A stretch of DNA of 64,000 bases, taken from the NCBI GenBank assembly GCA_963745205.1, contig CAVUWX010000026.1:45393-109392 (forward strand). The letters run 5' to 3'. The notes beneath the pieces are model-generated. The model did not search any database and was not told the DNA's origin. It worked only from the letters and a program-made list of their open reading frames with translations. This stretch comes from Hyphomicrobium_A sp963745205. Lineage in GTDB: Bacteria > Pseudomonadota > Alphaproteobacteria > Rhizobiales > Hyphomicrobiaceae. Of this stretch, positions 1 through 9,347 are shown piece by piece (positions within the stretch are counted from its first letter, which is position 1; the number at the start of each line of letters is the position of its first letter). The position numbers and the translations under genes are program-made.

Positions 1-435
1 GCGGCAGATCAGTAGCGGCACCGTGCTGTGGGTGAGCACGCGCGTTGCTTGGCTGCCGAGCACGACCTTCGCGAGTCCGCGCCGCCCGTGCGAGGCCATG
101 ACGATGAGATCGCAGCCGAGCGACTTCGCCTCCTCGACGATGCCTTCCGCCGCGAACTGGTCCTTGACGTGGCGCGTGTCACAGGCGACGCCGATGCGCG
201 CGGCAGCTTGCGTCACCTGCGCGAGGATCTTCTCGGCGTTGGCCGCGGCGGCCCTCTCGTATTCCTCGACGGGGAAGGCGACCGCCCACTCGCCCGAGAC
301 GGCAGCCGTCCACGGCTCCGTCACGGTGATCGCGGTGACCTTGGAGCCGAGCGCCTTGGCGAGATCTAGACCCTGCCCGACCGCACGATTGGCGAGCTCC
401 GAGCCGTCGGTTGCGATCAGAATGTGTGCGTACAT
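1..435 (-). CDS. Universal stress protein (UspA family), 3'-truncated by the window edge
   Basis: Reading leftward from an ATG at 435, 145 codons run without a stop to base 1. The N-terminus MYAHILIATDGSE and the later segment IVMASHGRRGLAKVVLGS are the two halves of the nucleotide-binding Usp fold; the G-x2-G-x8-G(S) ATP-binding signature is visible in the second. A strong AGGAGG lies just upstream of the start. Only the last few residues of a typical 145-150 aa Usp can be missing. Role: cytoplasmic stress protein of unspecified function. It is divergent from the DUF1194 gene, with an unusual palindrome and tandem repeat between them. Confidence 0.93.
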   Translation of the reverse strand, partial: MYAHILIATDGSELANRAVGQGLDLAKALGSKVTAITVTEPWTAAVSGEWAVAFPVEEYERAAAANAEKILAQVTQAAARIGVACDTRHVKDQFAAEGIVEEAKSLGCDLIVMASHGRRGLAKVVLGSQATRVLTHSTVPLLICR

Positions 436-469
436 GCTGCCTCCTCAACGCCTCCAGAGATAACATTCC

Positions 470-504
470 GATGCGTGCACGCATCTTGCAGACGCATCTT
501 GCAG
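470..504. promoter_or_regulatory. Perfect 16-bp palindrome overlapping a 13-bp tandem repeat upstream of the usp gene
   Basis: GATGCGTGCACGCATC (470-485) is its own reverse complement. It runs into two perfect tandem copies of ACGCATCTTGCAG (479-491 and 492-504). The element lies 35 bases upstream of the usp start codon, where an operator or 5' leader element would sit. No regulator binding it can be named from sequence. Confidence 0.45.
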
Positions 505-689
505 GGGAACTCTTAATCGATCGCGACTTCTCCCGCACCTCGCCGGCACCTGCATTGAGCCGGGTCAAATGACAATTGCGCGAGCGGCGAGATACGGAAG
601 TTTGCCGGGTCTGCAGCCGCGACATGCCGTAGTCTTACATTATCGCAACAATAGTGCATCCTAGGGTCATGTCGGACCGGCCATAGGAC

Positions 690-1550
690 ATGCACGAGGA
701 CATGCACGGCATGGGGAGAGGGGATATCAAACAGCGCGGCACGCTCCTCGCCTCGCTCGCCTGGGCGCTGCGGACGGGTGCAGGCATCGCCGGCCCGGTG
801 CTGCTTGGGCTAGTCCTCTCGGTTGCGCGCGCGGCGGAACCTACCGACGAGGTCGACACCGCTCTCATCGTCGCCGTCGACGTTTCGAACTCCGTCGACG
901 ACGCGCGCTACAAGCTGCAGATGGAGGGCATCGCGCAGGCGCTCGAGGACCCCAGCGTCATCCGGGCGATCGTCGGCGGCGCCAAGGGCGGCATCCTGTT
1001 TTCCATGATCACCTGGGCGGACCAGTCGAAGGTCAACGTGCCCTGGACGCACATAACCAACGAGCAAGAGGCGAAGGCCGCTGCCATGCACGTGCGCGCA
1101 CTGCCGCGCCAAGGCGGCGAGTTCACCTGCATGTCGCGCATGATGCGCTTCGTCTCGGACAAGATCGTGCCGCAGATCCCGGCGAAAGCGGCCAAGGTCG
1201 TGCTCGACGTCTCCGGTGACGGCCGCGACAACTGCAACGAACCGGAGCCCGTCGAGCAGGTGCGTGACGAACTCGTCAGCTACGGCGTAACGGTGAACGG
1301 CCTGCCCATCCTCGAAGGCAATGAAGGCGAGGGTGAAGGGCCCGGTGGCGTCCCGACGCAATCCTATCTGCCGGCCCCGGCGGGCAAAGGGGAGAGCGGC
1401 AACACCCCGCTTGAGGACTGGTACCGCGATCACGTGAAGGGGGGCCCCGGCTCGTTCGTGCTTCCCGCCAACGGGTACGCCGACTTCGGTCGCGCCATCC
1501 GGCAGAAGTTCGTGCTCGAGGTCAGCAGCCTGTTCGGAGATGAGCGCTAG
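690..1550 (+). CDS. DUF1194 family protein with von Willebrand A-like fold, exported
   Basis: The 286-codon ORF has a hydrophobic N-terminal segment (about residues 20-49, ending SVARAAEP), consistent with export. The mature part opens with ALIVAVDVSNSVD, a MIDAS-like D-x-S-x-S metal-binding motif of the vWA fold, followed by the DVSGDGRDNCNEP segment typical of DUF1194. Function is unknown; vWA domains usually mediate metal-dependent protein contacts. An in-frame internal ATG (MGRGD, residue 8) is an alternative start. It ends 6 bases before the convergent pentapeptide gene. Confidence 0.85.
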   Translation: MHEDMHGMGRGDIKQRGTLLASLAWALRTGAGIAGPVLLGLVLSVARAAEPTDEVDTALIVAVDVSNSVDDARYKLQMEGIAQALEDPSVIRAIVGGAKGGILFSMITWADQSKVNVPWTHITNEQEAKAAAMHVRALPRQGGEFTCMSRMMRFVSDKIVPQIPAKAAKVVLDVSGDGRDNCNEPEPVEQVRDELVSYGVTVNGLPILEGNEGEGEGPGGVPTQSYLPAPAGKGESGNTPLEDWYRDHVKGGPGSFVLPANGYADFGRAIRQKFVLEVSSLFGDER

Positions 1551-1556
1551 CGCGGG

Positions 1557-2360
1557 CTACTGGACGTAGGCGCGATCGAGGTTCTTCATGGCATCGAGAT
1601 TGCGGGCGCTGTCCTTGCCGCGCAGCGAGATGAGGCGCGCCGAGTTTACGTCTGCCCCATTGAAGTTCGCACCCGCCACGTCGGCGCCCGTGAGATCGGC
1701 GCCGGCGAGCTCGCTGCCCATGAGGTTGGCGCCGCGCAGGTTCGCGTCGCGCAGGCGCGCGTACTCCAGCACCACACGGGCCATGTTGGCGTTCTCGAAC
1801 GAGGCGCCTTCGAGGTCGGTCGAGCGAAACACGCCCCGCATCAGCCCCATCGACTGGTTCTTCATGTCGGCGGAGACGTCGGCGTCCTTGAAGTTGGCGC
1901 CCTTCATGCTGGCGCGCGAAAAGTCGGCGGCGACGCGCGCGCCCTCGAAATTGGCGCCGTCGAGCTTGGCGTCGCGAAACTGCGTGGAGAACAGGCTCGC
2001 CCCCTTGAGGCTCGCGTTGCTGAAATCCGAGTTGAGCGCCCAGGCCTGGTCGAGCACGACGCCGTCGAGGTTGGAGCCGACGAATTTCGTGCCGTTGATA
2101 CGCGTCGACTGCAGCTTCAAGCGGCGCAGGTCGAGGCCAGAGAGATCGATGCCGTTGAGCCGTTTCCCGGAGAAATCGGCGACGCCGTCCGTGCCCGCGG
2201 TCGCGATCGCGGCGAGCACCTCCTCGCGCGTTACGTCGGCCTTCTTGAACTCGTCCGACTTCAGATCGAGCTGATCGATCATGTCCTGAGCGTACGCCGC
2301 GCCGGCCGGCACCAGAAGCAGGGCGGCTGAAAGAAGGGCATGCATGAGCCCGCGTCGCAT
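1557..2360 (-). CDS. Exported pentapeptide-repeat protein
   Basis: From MRRGLMHALL at 2360 a signal peptide ending AYAQD is followed by about 200 residues of A(D/N)LxG-type pentapeptide repeats (for example ADLTGADVAGANFNGADVN), which fold into a right-handed quadrilateral beta-helix. The reading frame stays open upstream, but 2360 is chosen because GGAGAG precedes it, a signal peptide follows it, and the upstream stretch contains a separate small gene at 2401-2601. Probably periplasmic; function unknown. Confidence 0.88.
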   Translation of the reverse strand: MRRGLMHALLSAALLLVPAGAAYAQDMIDQLDLKSDEFKKADVTREEVLAAIATAGTDGVADFSGKRLNGIDLSGLDLRRLKLQSTRINGTKFVGSNLDGVVLDQAWALNSDFSNASLKGASLFSTQFRDAKLDGANFEGARVAADFSRASMKGANFKDADVSADMKNQSMGLMRGVFRSTDLEGASFENANMARVVLEYARLRDANLRGANLMGSELAGADLTGADVAGANFNGADVNSARLISLRGKDSARNLDAMKNLDRAYVQ

Positions 2361-2400
2361 GGCAGCTCTCCTTTTGGGCTCTCGATTAGAGCCGCCGCTT

Positions 2401-2601
2401 TTAGAGGTCCTCGGTGCCCGCGGCGCGGCAGCTCCAGCGCGCAATGCGCCAGCCTGGGTGGGCATCCGCCCAGGTCGCGAAATGCGGCGGAGCATCTGCC
2501 ATGCAGTGGGTCGCATCGATCCCGCTCGCTAGCGGGATGCGGTAGTCCTTGCAAACGCCAGGATCGCTGACGAGACAGGCTGAAATCACGATCGCAATCA
2601 T
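2401..2601 (-). CDS. Small conserved exported protein, unknown function
   Basis: A 66-codon ORF preceded by AGGAG. The product starts with a short hydrophobic stretch (MIAIVISACLVSD), has four cysteines, and ends with the HPGWRIARWSCR pattern that I recognise from short hypothetical proteins of Hyphomicrobiales. No function is assignable. It lies 40 bases upstream of, and in the same orientation as, the pentapeptide-repeat gene. Confidence 0.65.
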   Translation of the reverse strand: MIAIVISACLVSDPGVCKDYRIPLASGIDATHCMADAPPHFATWADAHPGWRIARWSCRAAGTEDL

Positions 2602-2757
2602 GCGATGCTCCTGGTTGCCCTGGCCGACGGCGTAGGTACTTCAAGCTTATATACGGCACGGACGCTGGAAAGGATGCGCGACCTCGGCAAACGCTATTCG
2701 CAAGCCCGCGCCAAATTGTTACGCGGGCGCCCCTGACGGCAGAATACGTGCGACAAT

Positions 2758-3567
2758 TCAGGCGGCGATGAGCAGCTCGCCCTTGCCGATTGTAGCGAGG
2801 TCGCCGGCGTATTTGCGGACCGGACCCGTGATGGGACGGGGGGCGAGGGGGCCCAGCGTGGCCGCTAGATAGCGCGAGAGCACCCGCAAAATGACGAGGT
2901 CGTGCTTGCCGGTATCGACGAAGGTGGCGAGCAGCTTCTCGACATTGGGGCCGATGAGGGTGCCGCGGCGCATCAGCAACCCGGGGTTGGCTCCGAAGCC
3001 CTGATCGGTCCAGATGGTGCCGCCGAGCATGCGCGTGCCGGCAATAGAGCCGCAGCGCCCGCGTACGATAATAGTGCCGCGCCGCATGCGGTCGCCGACG
3101 CGGTCGCCGGCGTGGCCCTCGATGACGACGATGCCGCCCATCATGCCGAACTTGTCGCCGGCGCGCTGGGCGCCGACCTGGTTGCCGGCCGAGCCCTTGA
3201 CGGTAACGAGCCCGCCCTTCAAGCCCGAGGCGAGGAACGCACCAGAATCGCCGCGGATGTCGAGCCGGCCGCCGCTCATCTCGCGGCCGGCGTAGTCGCC
3301 GACGTCACCGTCGACGATCACGGTGCCCTCGTCGAGCCTCGAGCCGATAAAGTCGAGGCGGCTTGAGCCGCTTTCGAACCTCACGCTATCGCCCGCCCGG
3401 CCGCCGAGCGCGAACACGTCGCCGACCTTCAATTGGCGCTTAGTGGAGCCGACCACGATGCGCTCGATGTCGCCCTGCGACAACGGAGCGAGCCGCCGCG
3501 GCGTCAGCTCGGATACGTCGAGGCGCTCGTCAGGTGCCGCCTTCAGTCGAAACGTCAGCCCGCTCAT
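2758..3567 (-). CDS. fhcC: Formyltransferase/hydrolase complex subunit C (formylmethanofuran dehydrogenase subunit C homologue)
   Basis: 269 aa. It has the repeated G-x2-G/G-D beta-helix pattern of FwdC/FmdC (for example GGIVVIEGHAGDRVGDRMRRG) in the C-terminal two thirds. In methylotrophs FhcABCD transfers the formyl group from H4MPT to methanofuran and hydrolyses it to formate. The ATG at 3567 overlaps the fhcD stop by four bases (ATGA), indicating translational coupling. It is last of the fhcB-A-D-C operon. Confidence 0.95.
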   Translation of the reverse strand: MSGLTFRLKAAPDERLDVSELTPRRLAPLSQGDIERIVVGSTKRQLKVGDVFALGGRAGDSVRFESGSSRLDFIGSRLDEGTVIVDGDVGDYAGREMSGGRLDIRGDSGAFLASGLKGGLVTVKGSAGNQVGAQRAGDKFGMMGGIVVIEGHAGDRVGDRMRRGTIIVRGRCGSIAGTRMLGGTIWTDQGFGANPGLLMRRGTLIGPNVEKLLATFVDTGKHDLVILRVLSRYLAATLGPLAPRPITGPVRKYAGDLATIGKGELLIAA

Positions 3568-4463
3568 GGAAGCAGCTCCCGCAGGTGATAATGATGCTGG
3601 CCGAGCTTGCCGCCGTAGTTGCCGGCACTGATGCGCGTGACCCCCTTCGACGGCCCGACCTCGATCAAAGACTTCAGCGCCGCCTTCATGGCGTCGGCGA
3701 CCGATTTCGACGAGAGGCCGTCGATGACGATCTCGAGTACGGCGACGGTGTCGGGGCCGAGCTCGCTCTTCACGCGCCCGCGCAGCGTGGGGCAGAAGGC
3801 GTCGTTGGTCGAGGCGACCATGCCCTTGTACTTGGAGCCCACCTTGGAGCCCGAGCGGACGATGCCGCCCGGAAACGGGGTGATGACGTCGGGCACCTCG
3901 GCGATGGCGGCGACCGCGGTTTCTGCCGCCGAGAGAAGGCCCGTGCGGTCGTTGCCGAGGATCAGCACGTTGCCGCCGCCGACCGCGTCGGTCACGACGC
4001 CGCTTGTCTCCTCGACGACGAACTCGCCGTCCATGACCGGTATGCGCCAGTAGCGGTTCTTGCCAAGGATCTTCGCGGTCTGAAAGCCGTCGCCGAAATA
4101 GCGCGGGCCCTGGCCGAGTCCGATGCGCCTCTTGGCATCGACACCGGCGTAGCAGGCCGAGCCGGGGCTCGTCAGCACGCACTGGCCGACGCGGTTCTTG
4201 AGCTGGGGTGCGAGCGCGTCGGGCGAGAAGCCGAACAGGAGCACGCGCACGCCGGGGCGTCCATCCGGCGTCTCCTCGGGCTTCAATTCCCGGTCGATGC
4301 CGACCTCGGCGCCGCAGCCGATGACGGAAGTGCCAAAGCCGCTCATGGTGACGGCAGCCTGGCGGGCCCAGCGGGGGCTGTCGGCCGTGATGATAACGCC
4401 GGTACCGCTCATGCCGAATGCCTCGGCGAACGTGTCGTCGATCGTGATGCCGTTGACCTTCAT
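3564..4463 (-). CDS. fhcD: Formylmethanofuran:tetrahydromethanopterin formyltransferase
   Basis: 299 aa, the usual Ftr length. It starts MKVNGITIDDTFAEAFGM and contains the conserved PFPGGIVRSGSKVGSKYKG segment of Ftr/FhcD. It catalyses formyl transfer between N5-formyl-H4MPT and methanofuran, the penultimate step of formaldehyde oxidation to formate. ATGA overlaps both the upstream fhcA stop and the downstream fhcC start, so the operon is tightly coupled. Confidence 0.96.
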   Translation of the reverse strand: MKVNGITIDDTFAEAFGMSGTGVIITADSPRWARQAAVTMSGFGTSVIGCGAEVGIDRELKPEETPDGRPGVRVLLFGFSPDALAPQLKNRVGQCVLTSPGSACYAGVDAKRRIGLGQGPRYFGDGFQTAKILGKNRYWRIPVMDGEFVVEETSGVVTDAVGGGNVLILGNDRTGLLSAAETAVAAIAEVPDVITPFPGGIVRSGSKVGSKYKGMVASTNDAFCPTLRGRVKSELGPDTVAVLEIVIDGLSSKSVADAMKAALKSLIEVGPSKGVTRISAGNYGGKLGQHHYHLRELLP

Positions 4464-6124
4464 GACACGCGTGCCCTGGTCGGTTGCACGACGATCTGTC
4501 CGCGCCCGCTGTCGACGATCTCCTCGTCGCTCACGCGGAAGTTCTCCATCGCGATCGTGTGATAGCGGTCGAAGTACTCTTTGAGCGGCTTCTCGATGGA
4601 GCGGTCATACTCGGGCCGCGCGACATGGGTTGCGCCCTGCACCACCTTCACCACCTTGCCGTCGCGCACGATCACCTCGCCGTTCTTGAACACGAGCTCG
4701 GGCTTGGCAAACATCGCCTCGCGGTCAGAGTTGTCGGTGTAGACGGTGACGTCGGCGCAGGCGCCGGGGCCGAGGTGGCCGCGGTCTTTGAGGCCGAGGC
4801 TGCGCGCCGGGCCGGCGCGCGTCATGATCGCCACATCGTAGAGCGAGTACTCGCGGTCGAGCGACGGCAGCGTGCTGTACTTGAGCGCCTCGGGCACGAC
4901 CTTCAGCATCATCTCCTTGCGGAAGGTGCGGTCCATCAGCAAGCGGATGAGGTGCGGGTAGGTATAGAAGGGCGCGCCGTTCGGGTGGTCGGTCGTCAGG
5001 AAGATGCGCCAGGGATCCTCGCACAAAAGGAAGGTCTCGAGCCCGATCGCCCACTGCAGCGAGTGTACGTAGCTCGAGTCGCGGTAGCGGAAGGGTACGA
5101 CGCCGCAGCCCGCGTCACACTCGATGTCCATGACCACCCAACGCTTGGGGTCGGCGTTCTTGGAGCCGTTGTACTGGCGCATGCTGTCGCCGGACGCGGT
5201 GCACGTCTGCCCGAACATGACCTGGCCGACGTCGATGGAGATGTGTGGGTACTTTTTCAACAGGTCGGCGATGGCCGCTGCGCCCGAGGAGAAGTGGCGC
5301 TCGCCCTCGGTGCCGTAGCTGTGGAACTGGATGTGCGTCAGGTGCAGCGGCAGGCCGTCGGTGGCGCGGATGGTGGCGAGCGTCGTCTCGACGTTGCCGG
5401 GGATGCCGAGGTTGCAGCCGTGCACGTGCAGGGGATGGGTGATACCGATCTCCAGCAGCCCGCGCGCCAGCGTCAGGATGATGTCGCGCGGCGTGATGCC
5501 GTAATAGACGTGCTTCTCGTCGAGGTTCAGCCGGCGCTGGTTGAACTTGAAGGCGCTGATGCCGCCCGGATTGACCACCTTGACCGCGATGGCCTGGGCA
5601 GCGTGCATGGTCCAGGCGATGTAGTCCTTGATCTGCTGGAAGTCGCGCTTCTCCGCGATCGAGCGCAGCATGAAGTCGTCGCTGCCGAGCATGACGAAGG
5701 CGCCCTTGTCGAGCAGCGGCGTGTCGCCCAGCTCAAGGTGCGCCTGGCGGGCGTTGGCGGGGAGCATCGCCGGCTCAAAGCAGGCCGTGTAGCCCATCTC
5801 GGCGTAGCGGTAGCCGGTGATCATGGTCGAGGGGAGCGCGTGGCCGGTGCCGGCGCGCGTGAGCGAGGTGTGGGCGACCTCGTCGTGCTCGTGGTCCTCC
5901 GGCATCAGCGTGCGCGCGATCGTGACCTTGCCGCCGCCGATGTGGGTATGCGGGTCGATGGCGCCCGCCATGACGACCTTGCCGCGCAGATTGTATTCTT
6001 GGTCGACGCGCGCCTCGGGCGCCGCCGCCACGACGCGGCCGTCGGCGATGTAGATGTCGCGCACCTCGCCGTTCACCCCGTTGGCAGGGTCGTACAGTTT
6101 TCCGCCCGTCAGCTTGATCATCAT
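4460..6124 (-). CDS. fhcA: Formyltransferase/hydrolase complex subunit A (amidohydrolase)
   Basis: 554 aa, homologous to archaeal FwdA/FmdA. The amidohydrolase metal motif IDPHTHIGGG lies near residue 60, with further His/Asp ligands in LHVHGCN and LTTDHPNG. This subunit hydrolyses formylmethanofuran to formate. Two adjacent in-frame ATGs (6124 and 6121) occur; the upstream one is given. It is 16 bases downstream of fhcB and overlaps fhcD by four bases. Confidence 0.96.
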   Translation of the reverse strand: MMIKLTGGKLYDPANGVNGEVRDIYIADGRVVAAAPEARVDQEYNLRGKVVMAGAIDPHTHIGGGKVTIARTLMPEDHEHDEVAHTSLTRAGTGHALPSTMITGYRYAEMGYTACFEPAMLPANARQAHLELGDTPLLDKGAFVMLGSDDFMLRSIAEKRDFQQIKDYIAWTMHAAQAIAVKVVNPGGISAFKFNQRRLNLDEKHVYYGITPRDIILTLARGLLEIGITHPLHVHGCNLGIPGNVETTLATIRATDGLPLHLTHIQFHSYGTEGERHFSSGAAAIADLLKKYPHISIDVGQVMFGQTCTASGDSMRQYNGSKNADPKRWVVMDIECDAGCGVVPFRYRDSSYVHSLQWAIGLETFLLCEDPWRIFLTTDHPNGAPFYTYPHLIRLLMDRTFRKEMMLKVVPEALKYSTLPSLDREYSLYDVAIMTRAGPARSLGLKDRGHLGPGACADVTVYTDNSDREAMFAKPELVFKNGEVIVRDGKVVKVVQGATHVARPEYDRSIEKPLKEYFDRYHTIAMENFRVSDEEIVDSGRGQIVVQPTRARVS

Positions 6125-6140
6125 CGAATGGAGCTCGCGT

Positions 6141-7502
6141 TCAGAGGGCCGCTTCGATGGCGGCGAGCACGTCGGCGCCGCGCGGAAGTTGAGCGCGGCC
6201 GAGATTCTGGAGGGGCAACGACACGACGTTGTCGCAACGGACCATGCAGCCGGCGTGGTCGACGCCCGGCGTGCCCACCGGAATGAACACCGTGGGCGGC
6301 TGGCTCATGCGCAGGCCGGGCGTGCCGAGCACGATCGTCGGCAGCTTGGTCGCCGGAGCTCCGAGATCGGGATTGAACGATGAAACCCACGTGAGCAGAT
6401 CGCCCTCGTTCTCGGCGAGCATGCGGCCAATGGCGTAACGGTAGGAATCGTACTCGGGCTTGCCGTTGGCGAAGCTCACGCGCAGCGGAAAGCCGGTCTG
6501 CCAGGTCGAGACGGATGCTGCGCTCGGGGCACCGTCGTTGCCGCCGAGCGAAAGGCCGGCAGCGCGCGTCGTGAGGTTCAGCTCCTTGACGATGTCGGCG
6601 ACGAGGAGGACGGCGAGGTCGGCCTGCGCGAAGTTCAAGCCCGGCGGCGCCCACACAAACACGGAGTAGTGCGCGGCCTTGCACTTCTCGGCCACCCTGT
6701 CGATGTCGGACAGCTTGACGCCGGCCACTTCGGGCACTGGGCCCGTTTCGCGCGACGGCAGCAACGAGGAGAGCAGCCCTCCGCGCTTTGCCGGCGTTAA
6801 CTCGCGGGCTTGAACGGGGAGGCCGCGCAGCCGCGCGTGCAGTGCGCCGAGCACCTCGGTCAGGCGGTCGTTCGGGCACTGGAGATTGATGACTTCGCCG
6901 ATACGATTGCCCTTGGCGCCAGATGTGTCGAGCCCCTCACCGATGAAGATTACGTCGCGTTTCTTGGGCACGTCGTCGAACATCGAGGCGCCCGGGCAGA
7001 CGATGCGGTCGAAGAAGCGCCCGTGCAGCTTGTGCACGTCGCTGCCGACGATCACGAAGACATCGGCGCGGTTGCGCGCCTCGGTGAGCGTGGTCATGAT
7101 CCAGCCGCTCATCTGCACAACCTTGATGTTGCGGTACTGGCCCTCGCTCAGCGCGTGGTCAACAACGCCGCCGGAGCGGTCGGCGAGCGACATGATCGCG
7201 CGAATGCCAGCAACGTCAGAGGCCATGCCGCCGTAGAGCGGCAGCGCCGACTTGCGGATGAGTGAGGCCGCGGCATCGATGGCCGTCTTGAGGTCGGTGT
7301 TAGCACCGCGCACCTGCGGCTTGGCGGGAGGAAGCGTACGCTGGAAGCCGGCGACGGCGCGCCCACAGCCGTTCTTCAGCACCTTGAGCGTGCTGCCGGT
7401 GCGGGAAACCTCGGTGTCATCGCAGAGAAGACCGCAGAACGGGCAAGTGACATTACGGTAGACCTCGGAAGCGCTACCCTCGCCTTCGCCCGGTGCGGTC
7501 AT
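6141..7502 (-). CDS. fhcB: Formyltransferase/hydrolase complex subunit B (molybdopterin oxidoreductase-like)
   Basis: It begins MTAPGEGEGS and contains VTCPFCGLLCDD, the N-terminal CxxC..C region of FwdB/FmdB. The bacterial FhcB is thought to have lost redox function and to act structurally in the hydrolase complex (established for the family, not visible here). The frame is open to 7556, but 7502 is preceded by AGGGAG and lacks the low-quality upstream stretch. First gene of the fhcBADC operon. Confidence 0.93.
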   Translation of the reverse strand: MTAPGEGEGSASEVYRNVTCPFCGLLCDDTEVSRTGSTLKVLKNGCGRAVAGFQRTLPPAKPQVRGANTDLKTAIDAAASLIRKSALPLYGGMASDVAGIRAIMSLADRSGGVVDHALSEGQYRNIKVVQMSGWIMTTLTEARNRADVFVIVGSDVHKLHGRFFDRIVCPGASMFDDVPKKRDVIFIGEGLDTSGAKGNRIGEVINLQCPNDRLTEVLGALHARLRGLPVQARELTPAKRGGLLSSLLPSRETGPVPEVAGVKLSDIDRVAEKCKAAHYSVFVWAPPGLNFAQADLAVLLVADIVKELNLTTRAAGLSLGGNDGAPSAASVSTWQTGFPLRVSFANGKPEYDSYRYAIGRMLAENEGDLLTWVSSFNPDLGAPATKLPTIVLGTPGLRMSQPPTVFIPVGTPGVDHAGCMVRCDNVVSLPLQNLGRAQLPRGADVLAAIEAAL

Positions 7503-7674
7503 GTCGATCTCGTTCTCCCTCGCGCGGGGCGCAACAAAGCACGGACGCCCAGCCAAAACAACACCGGCCCGAATGCGGCGCTTTGCCTGAGCGCCGGCGA
7601 TTGCGCGGCTATAGAGGCGCCACTATGGTTTTGTCTAAAGCACGTCTAATAAAGGACGACCCGGAGGACGCCTG

Positions 7675-8205
7675 ATGGTGAGAGCTCTTGCAGTAGGGTT
7701 GGCAATTCTAGCCCTGTTTCCCGTTGCCGCTTCTGCGCACGGACCGAGCCGTCAGAAGGTGACGGAGACGGTCGAGATCAACGCGCCGCCCGACAAGGTT
7801 TGGGCCGTGATCGGCAACTTCCAGGACATGAGCTGGCACCCGGCGGTCGCAAAGCTCGAAGGTCAGGGCGGAAATGACGTCAATGCAACGCGAACGCTCA
7901 CCTTGAAGTCGGGGGGGACCATCGCCGAGAAGCTCGACGCCTACGATGCGGCAAAGATGCTGTACAAGTACGAGATCACCGACGTCGACGTGAAAGTGCT
8001 CCCGGTCAAGAACTATTCGTCCTCGCTTAGCGTCAAGGGGGACGGCGGCAAATCTACCGTCGAGTGGAAGGGCGCGTTCTACCGCGGCTACATGAACAAC
8101 GATCCACCGCCCGAGCTCAACGACGAGGCCGCGATCAAGGCCGTGACGGGCGTCTATCGCACCGGCCTCGACGCGTTGAAACAGAAGCTCGAAGCCGGCG
8201 GCTAG
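7675..8205 (+). CDS. Periplasmic SRPBCC-fold protein, MxaD-like
   Basis: 176 aa with a signal peptide (MVRALAVGLAILALFPVAASAHG). It then has VTETVEINAPPDKVWAVIGNFQDMSWHP split over the START/Bet v1-like SRPBCC fold. MxaD of methylotrophs, thought to assist methanol dehydrogenase-cytochrome cL interaction, has the same architecture, and this gene heads the methanol-oxidation island, so a related role is inferred. GGAGG lies 8 bases before the ATG. It is divergent from fhcB. Confidence 0.8.
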   Translation: MVRALAVGLAILALFPVAASAHGPSRQKVTETVEINAPPDKVWAVIGNFQDMSWHPAVAKLEGQGGNDVNATRTLTLKSGGTIAEKLDAYDAAKMLYKYEITDVDVKVLPVKNYSSSLSVKGDGGKSTVEWKGAFYRGYMNNDPPPELNDEAAIKAVTGVYRTGLDALKQKLEAGG

Positions 8206-8215
8206 GACGCACAGC

Positions 8216-9178
8216 GTGCGGCGCCCGCCGCAGCTCGGGTGTGCGCTGGCGCTGCTTGCTTGCGTCGGGGCAGCGACCCTGGCGGGCGAGCCGCGGAGCG
8301 TCAGTGAGGCCTTCGTCACCAATCAGACCGACGATTCCCTCTCCGTTGTCAGCCTTGCCGACCTCAAGGTCGCGGAGACTCTGAAAATCGGTGGCAAGCC
8401 GGCCGGCATCGCCATGTCCGGCGACGGCAAGCTCGCCTTCCTCACCTCGCCTGAAGGCAAGGAGGTCGTGGTCGTCGACGCGGGCGCGCGCAAGATCGTG
8501 CGGCGCATCAAGATCGGCGAGGGTCCCCTCGGCATCGCTGCGCACCCGACCAACGGCCGCATCTACGTCGCCGACTGGTACACGCACAAGCTTTCCGTCG
8601 TCGATCCATTGGCCGGGACCACGCTTGCGGAGGTCGCGGTTGGCGACTCCCCGTCGGGCGTCGCGGTGACGCCGAACGGACGGCTCGTCCTCACCGCCGA
8701 CCGCGACAGCAACGCGGTCTCCTTCATCGATGTAGAGACGAATGCGCGCATTGGCGGCGTAACCGTAGGCGAGCGGCCGTTCGGTATAACCATCGATGGA
8801 AGCGGCGCGCGTGCCTACACCGCTAACGTCGGCAGCGACGATGTGAGCGTGATCAACATCGCGACGCGCAAGGTCGTCGCCACGGTGAAGGTCGAGCGGC
8901 GCCCCTACGCAATAGCGCTCGCTGGAGCACATGCGTTCGTGACCAACCAGTACACCAGCACGGTCAGCGTCATCGATCTCGCCGGTCTGAAGGTCGTCAA
9001 GTCGATCCCCGTCGGCGATCATCCCGAGGGCATTGCCGCCGATCCAGCCGGCAAATACGTCTACGTCGCCTGTTGGTTTGACAACGTGCTCATGCGCATC
9101 GATACCGACAAGCTCGCGGTCGACGGCGAGGCCGCCGTTGGCGATGGGCCGCGCGCCTTCGGCCTCTTCCTGCGCTGA
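8216..9178 (+). CDS. YVTN-family beta-propeller protein, exported
   Basis: GTG start 11 bases after the mxaD-like stop. A signal peptide is followed by seven or so repeats of the form AFVTNQxTxSVSVIDLAxLKVxxxIPVG, the hallmark of 40-residue YVTN beta-propeller blades. Proteins of this type accompany PQQ-dependent alcohol oxidation loci; a second copy lies at 19750-20733. A structural or binding role in the periplasm is inferred. No catalytic residues are evident. Confidence 0.85.
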   Translation: MRRPPQLGCALALLACVGAATLAGEPRSVSEAFVTNQTDDSLSVVSLADLKVAETLKIGGKPAGIAMSGDGKLAFLTSPEGKEVVVVDAGARKIVRRIKIGEGPLGIAAHPTNGRIYVADWYTHKLSVVDPLAGTTLAEVAVGDSPSGVAVTPNGRLVLTADRDSNAVSFIDVETNARIGGVTVGERPFGITIDGSGARAYTANVGSDDVSVINIATRKVVATVKVERRPYAIALAGAHAFVTNQYTSTVSVIDLAGLKVVKSIPVGDHPEGIAADPAGKYVYVACWFDNVLMRIDTDKLAVDGEAAVGDGPRAFGLFLR

Positions 9179-9347
9179 AGCCATCACTCGTCGCACAAAT
9201 TGCGAGCATGCCCTCGCAGGTCAGTTCTTCGCGGCGCAGCATGACCAATAGTTAAGTTTTCTGGCTGTGGACGCGCGCGCCTCCGAAAGGTTAGAACATG
9301 CCCAAAACGCGTGGCATCAAAGTCTTGATATGGAAGGAAGCTTGAGT

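Noticed and set aside
1557..2516. Longer start for the pentapeptide-repeat protein at 2516
   Set aside because: The extension lacks a ribosome site, destroys the signal peptide position, and overlaps a better small gene at 2401-2601.
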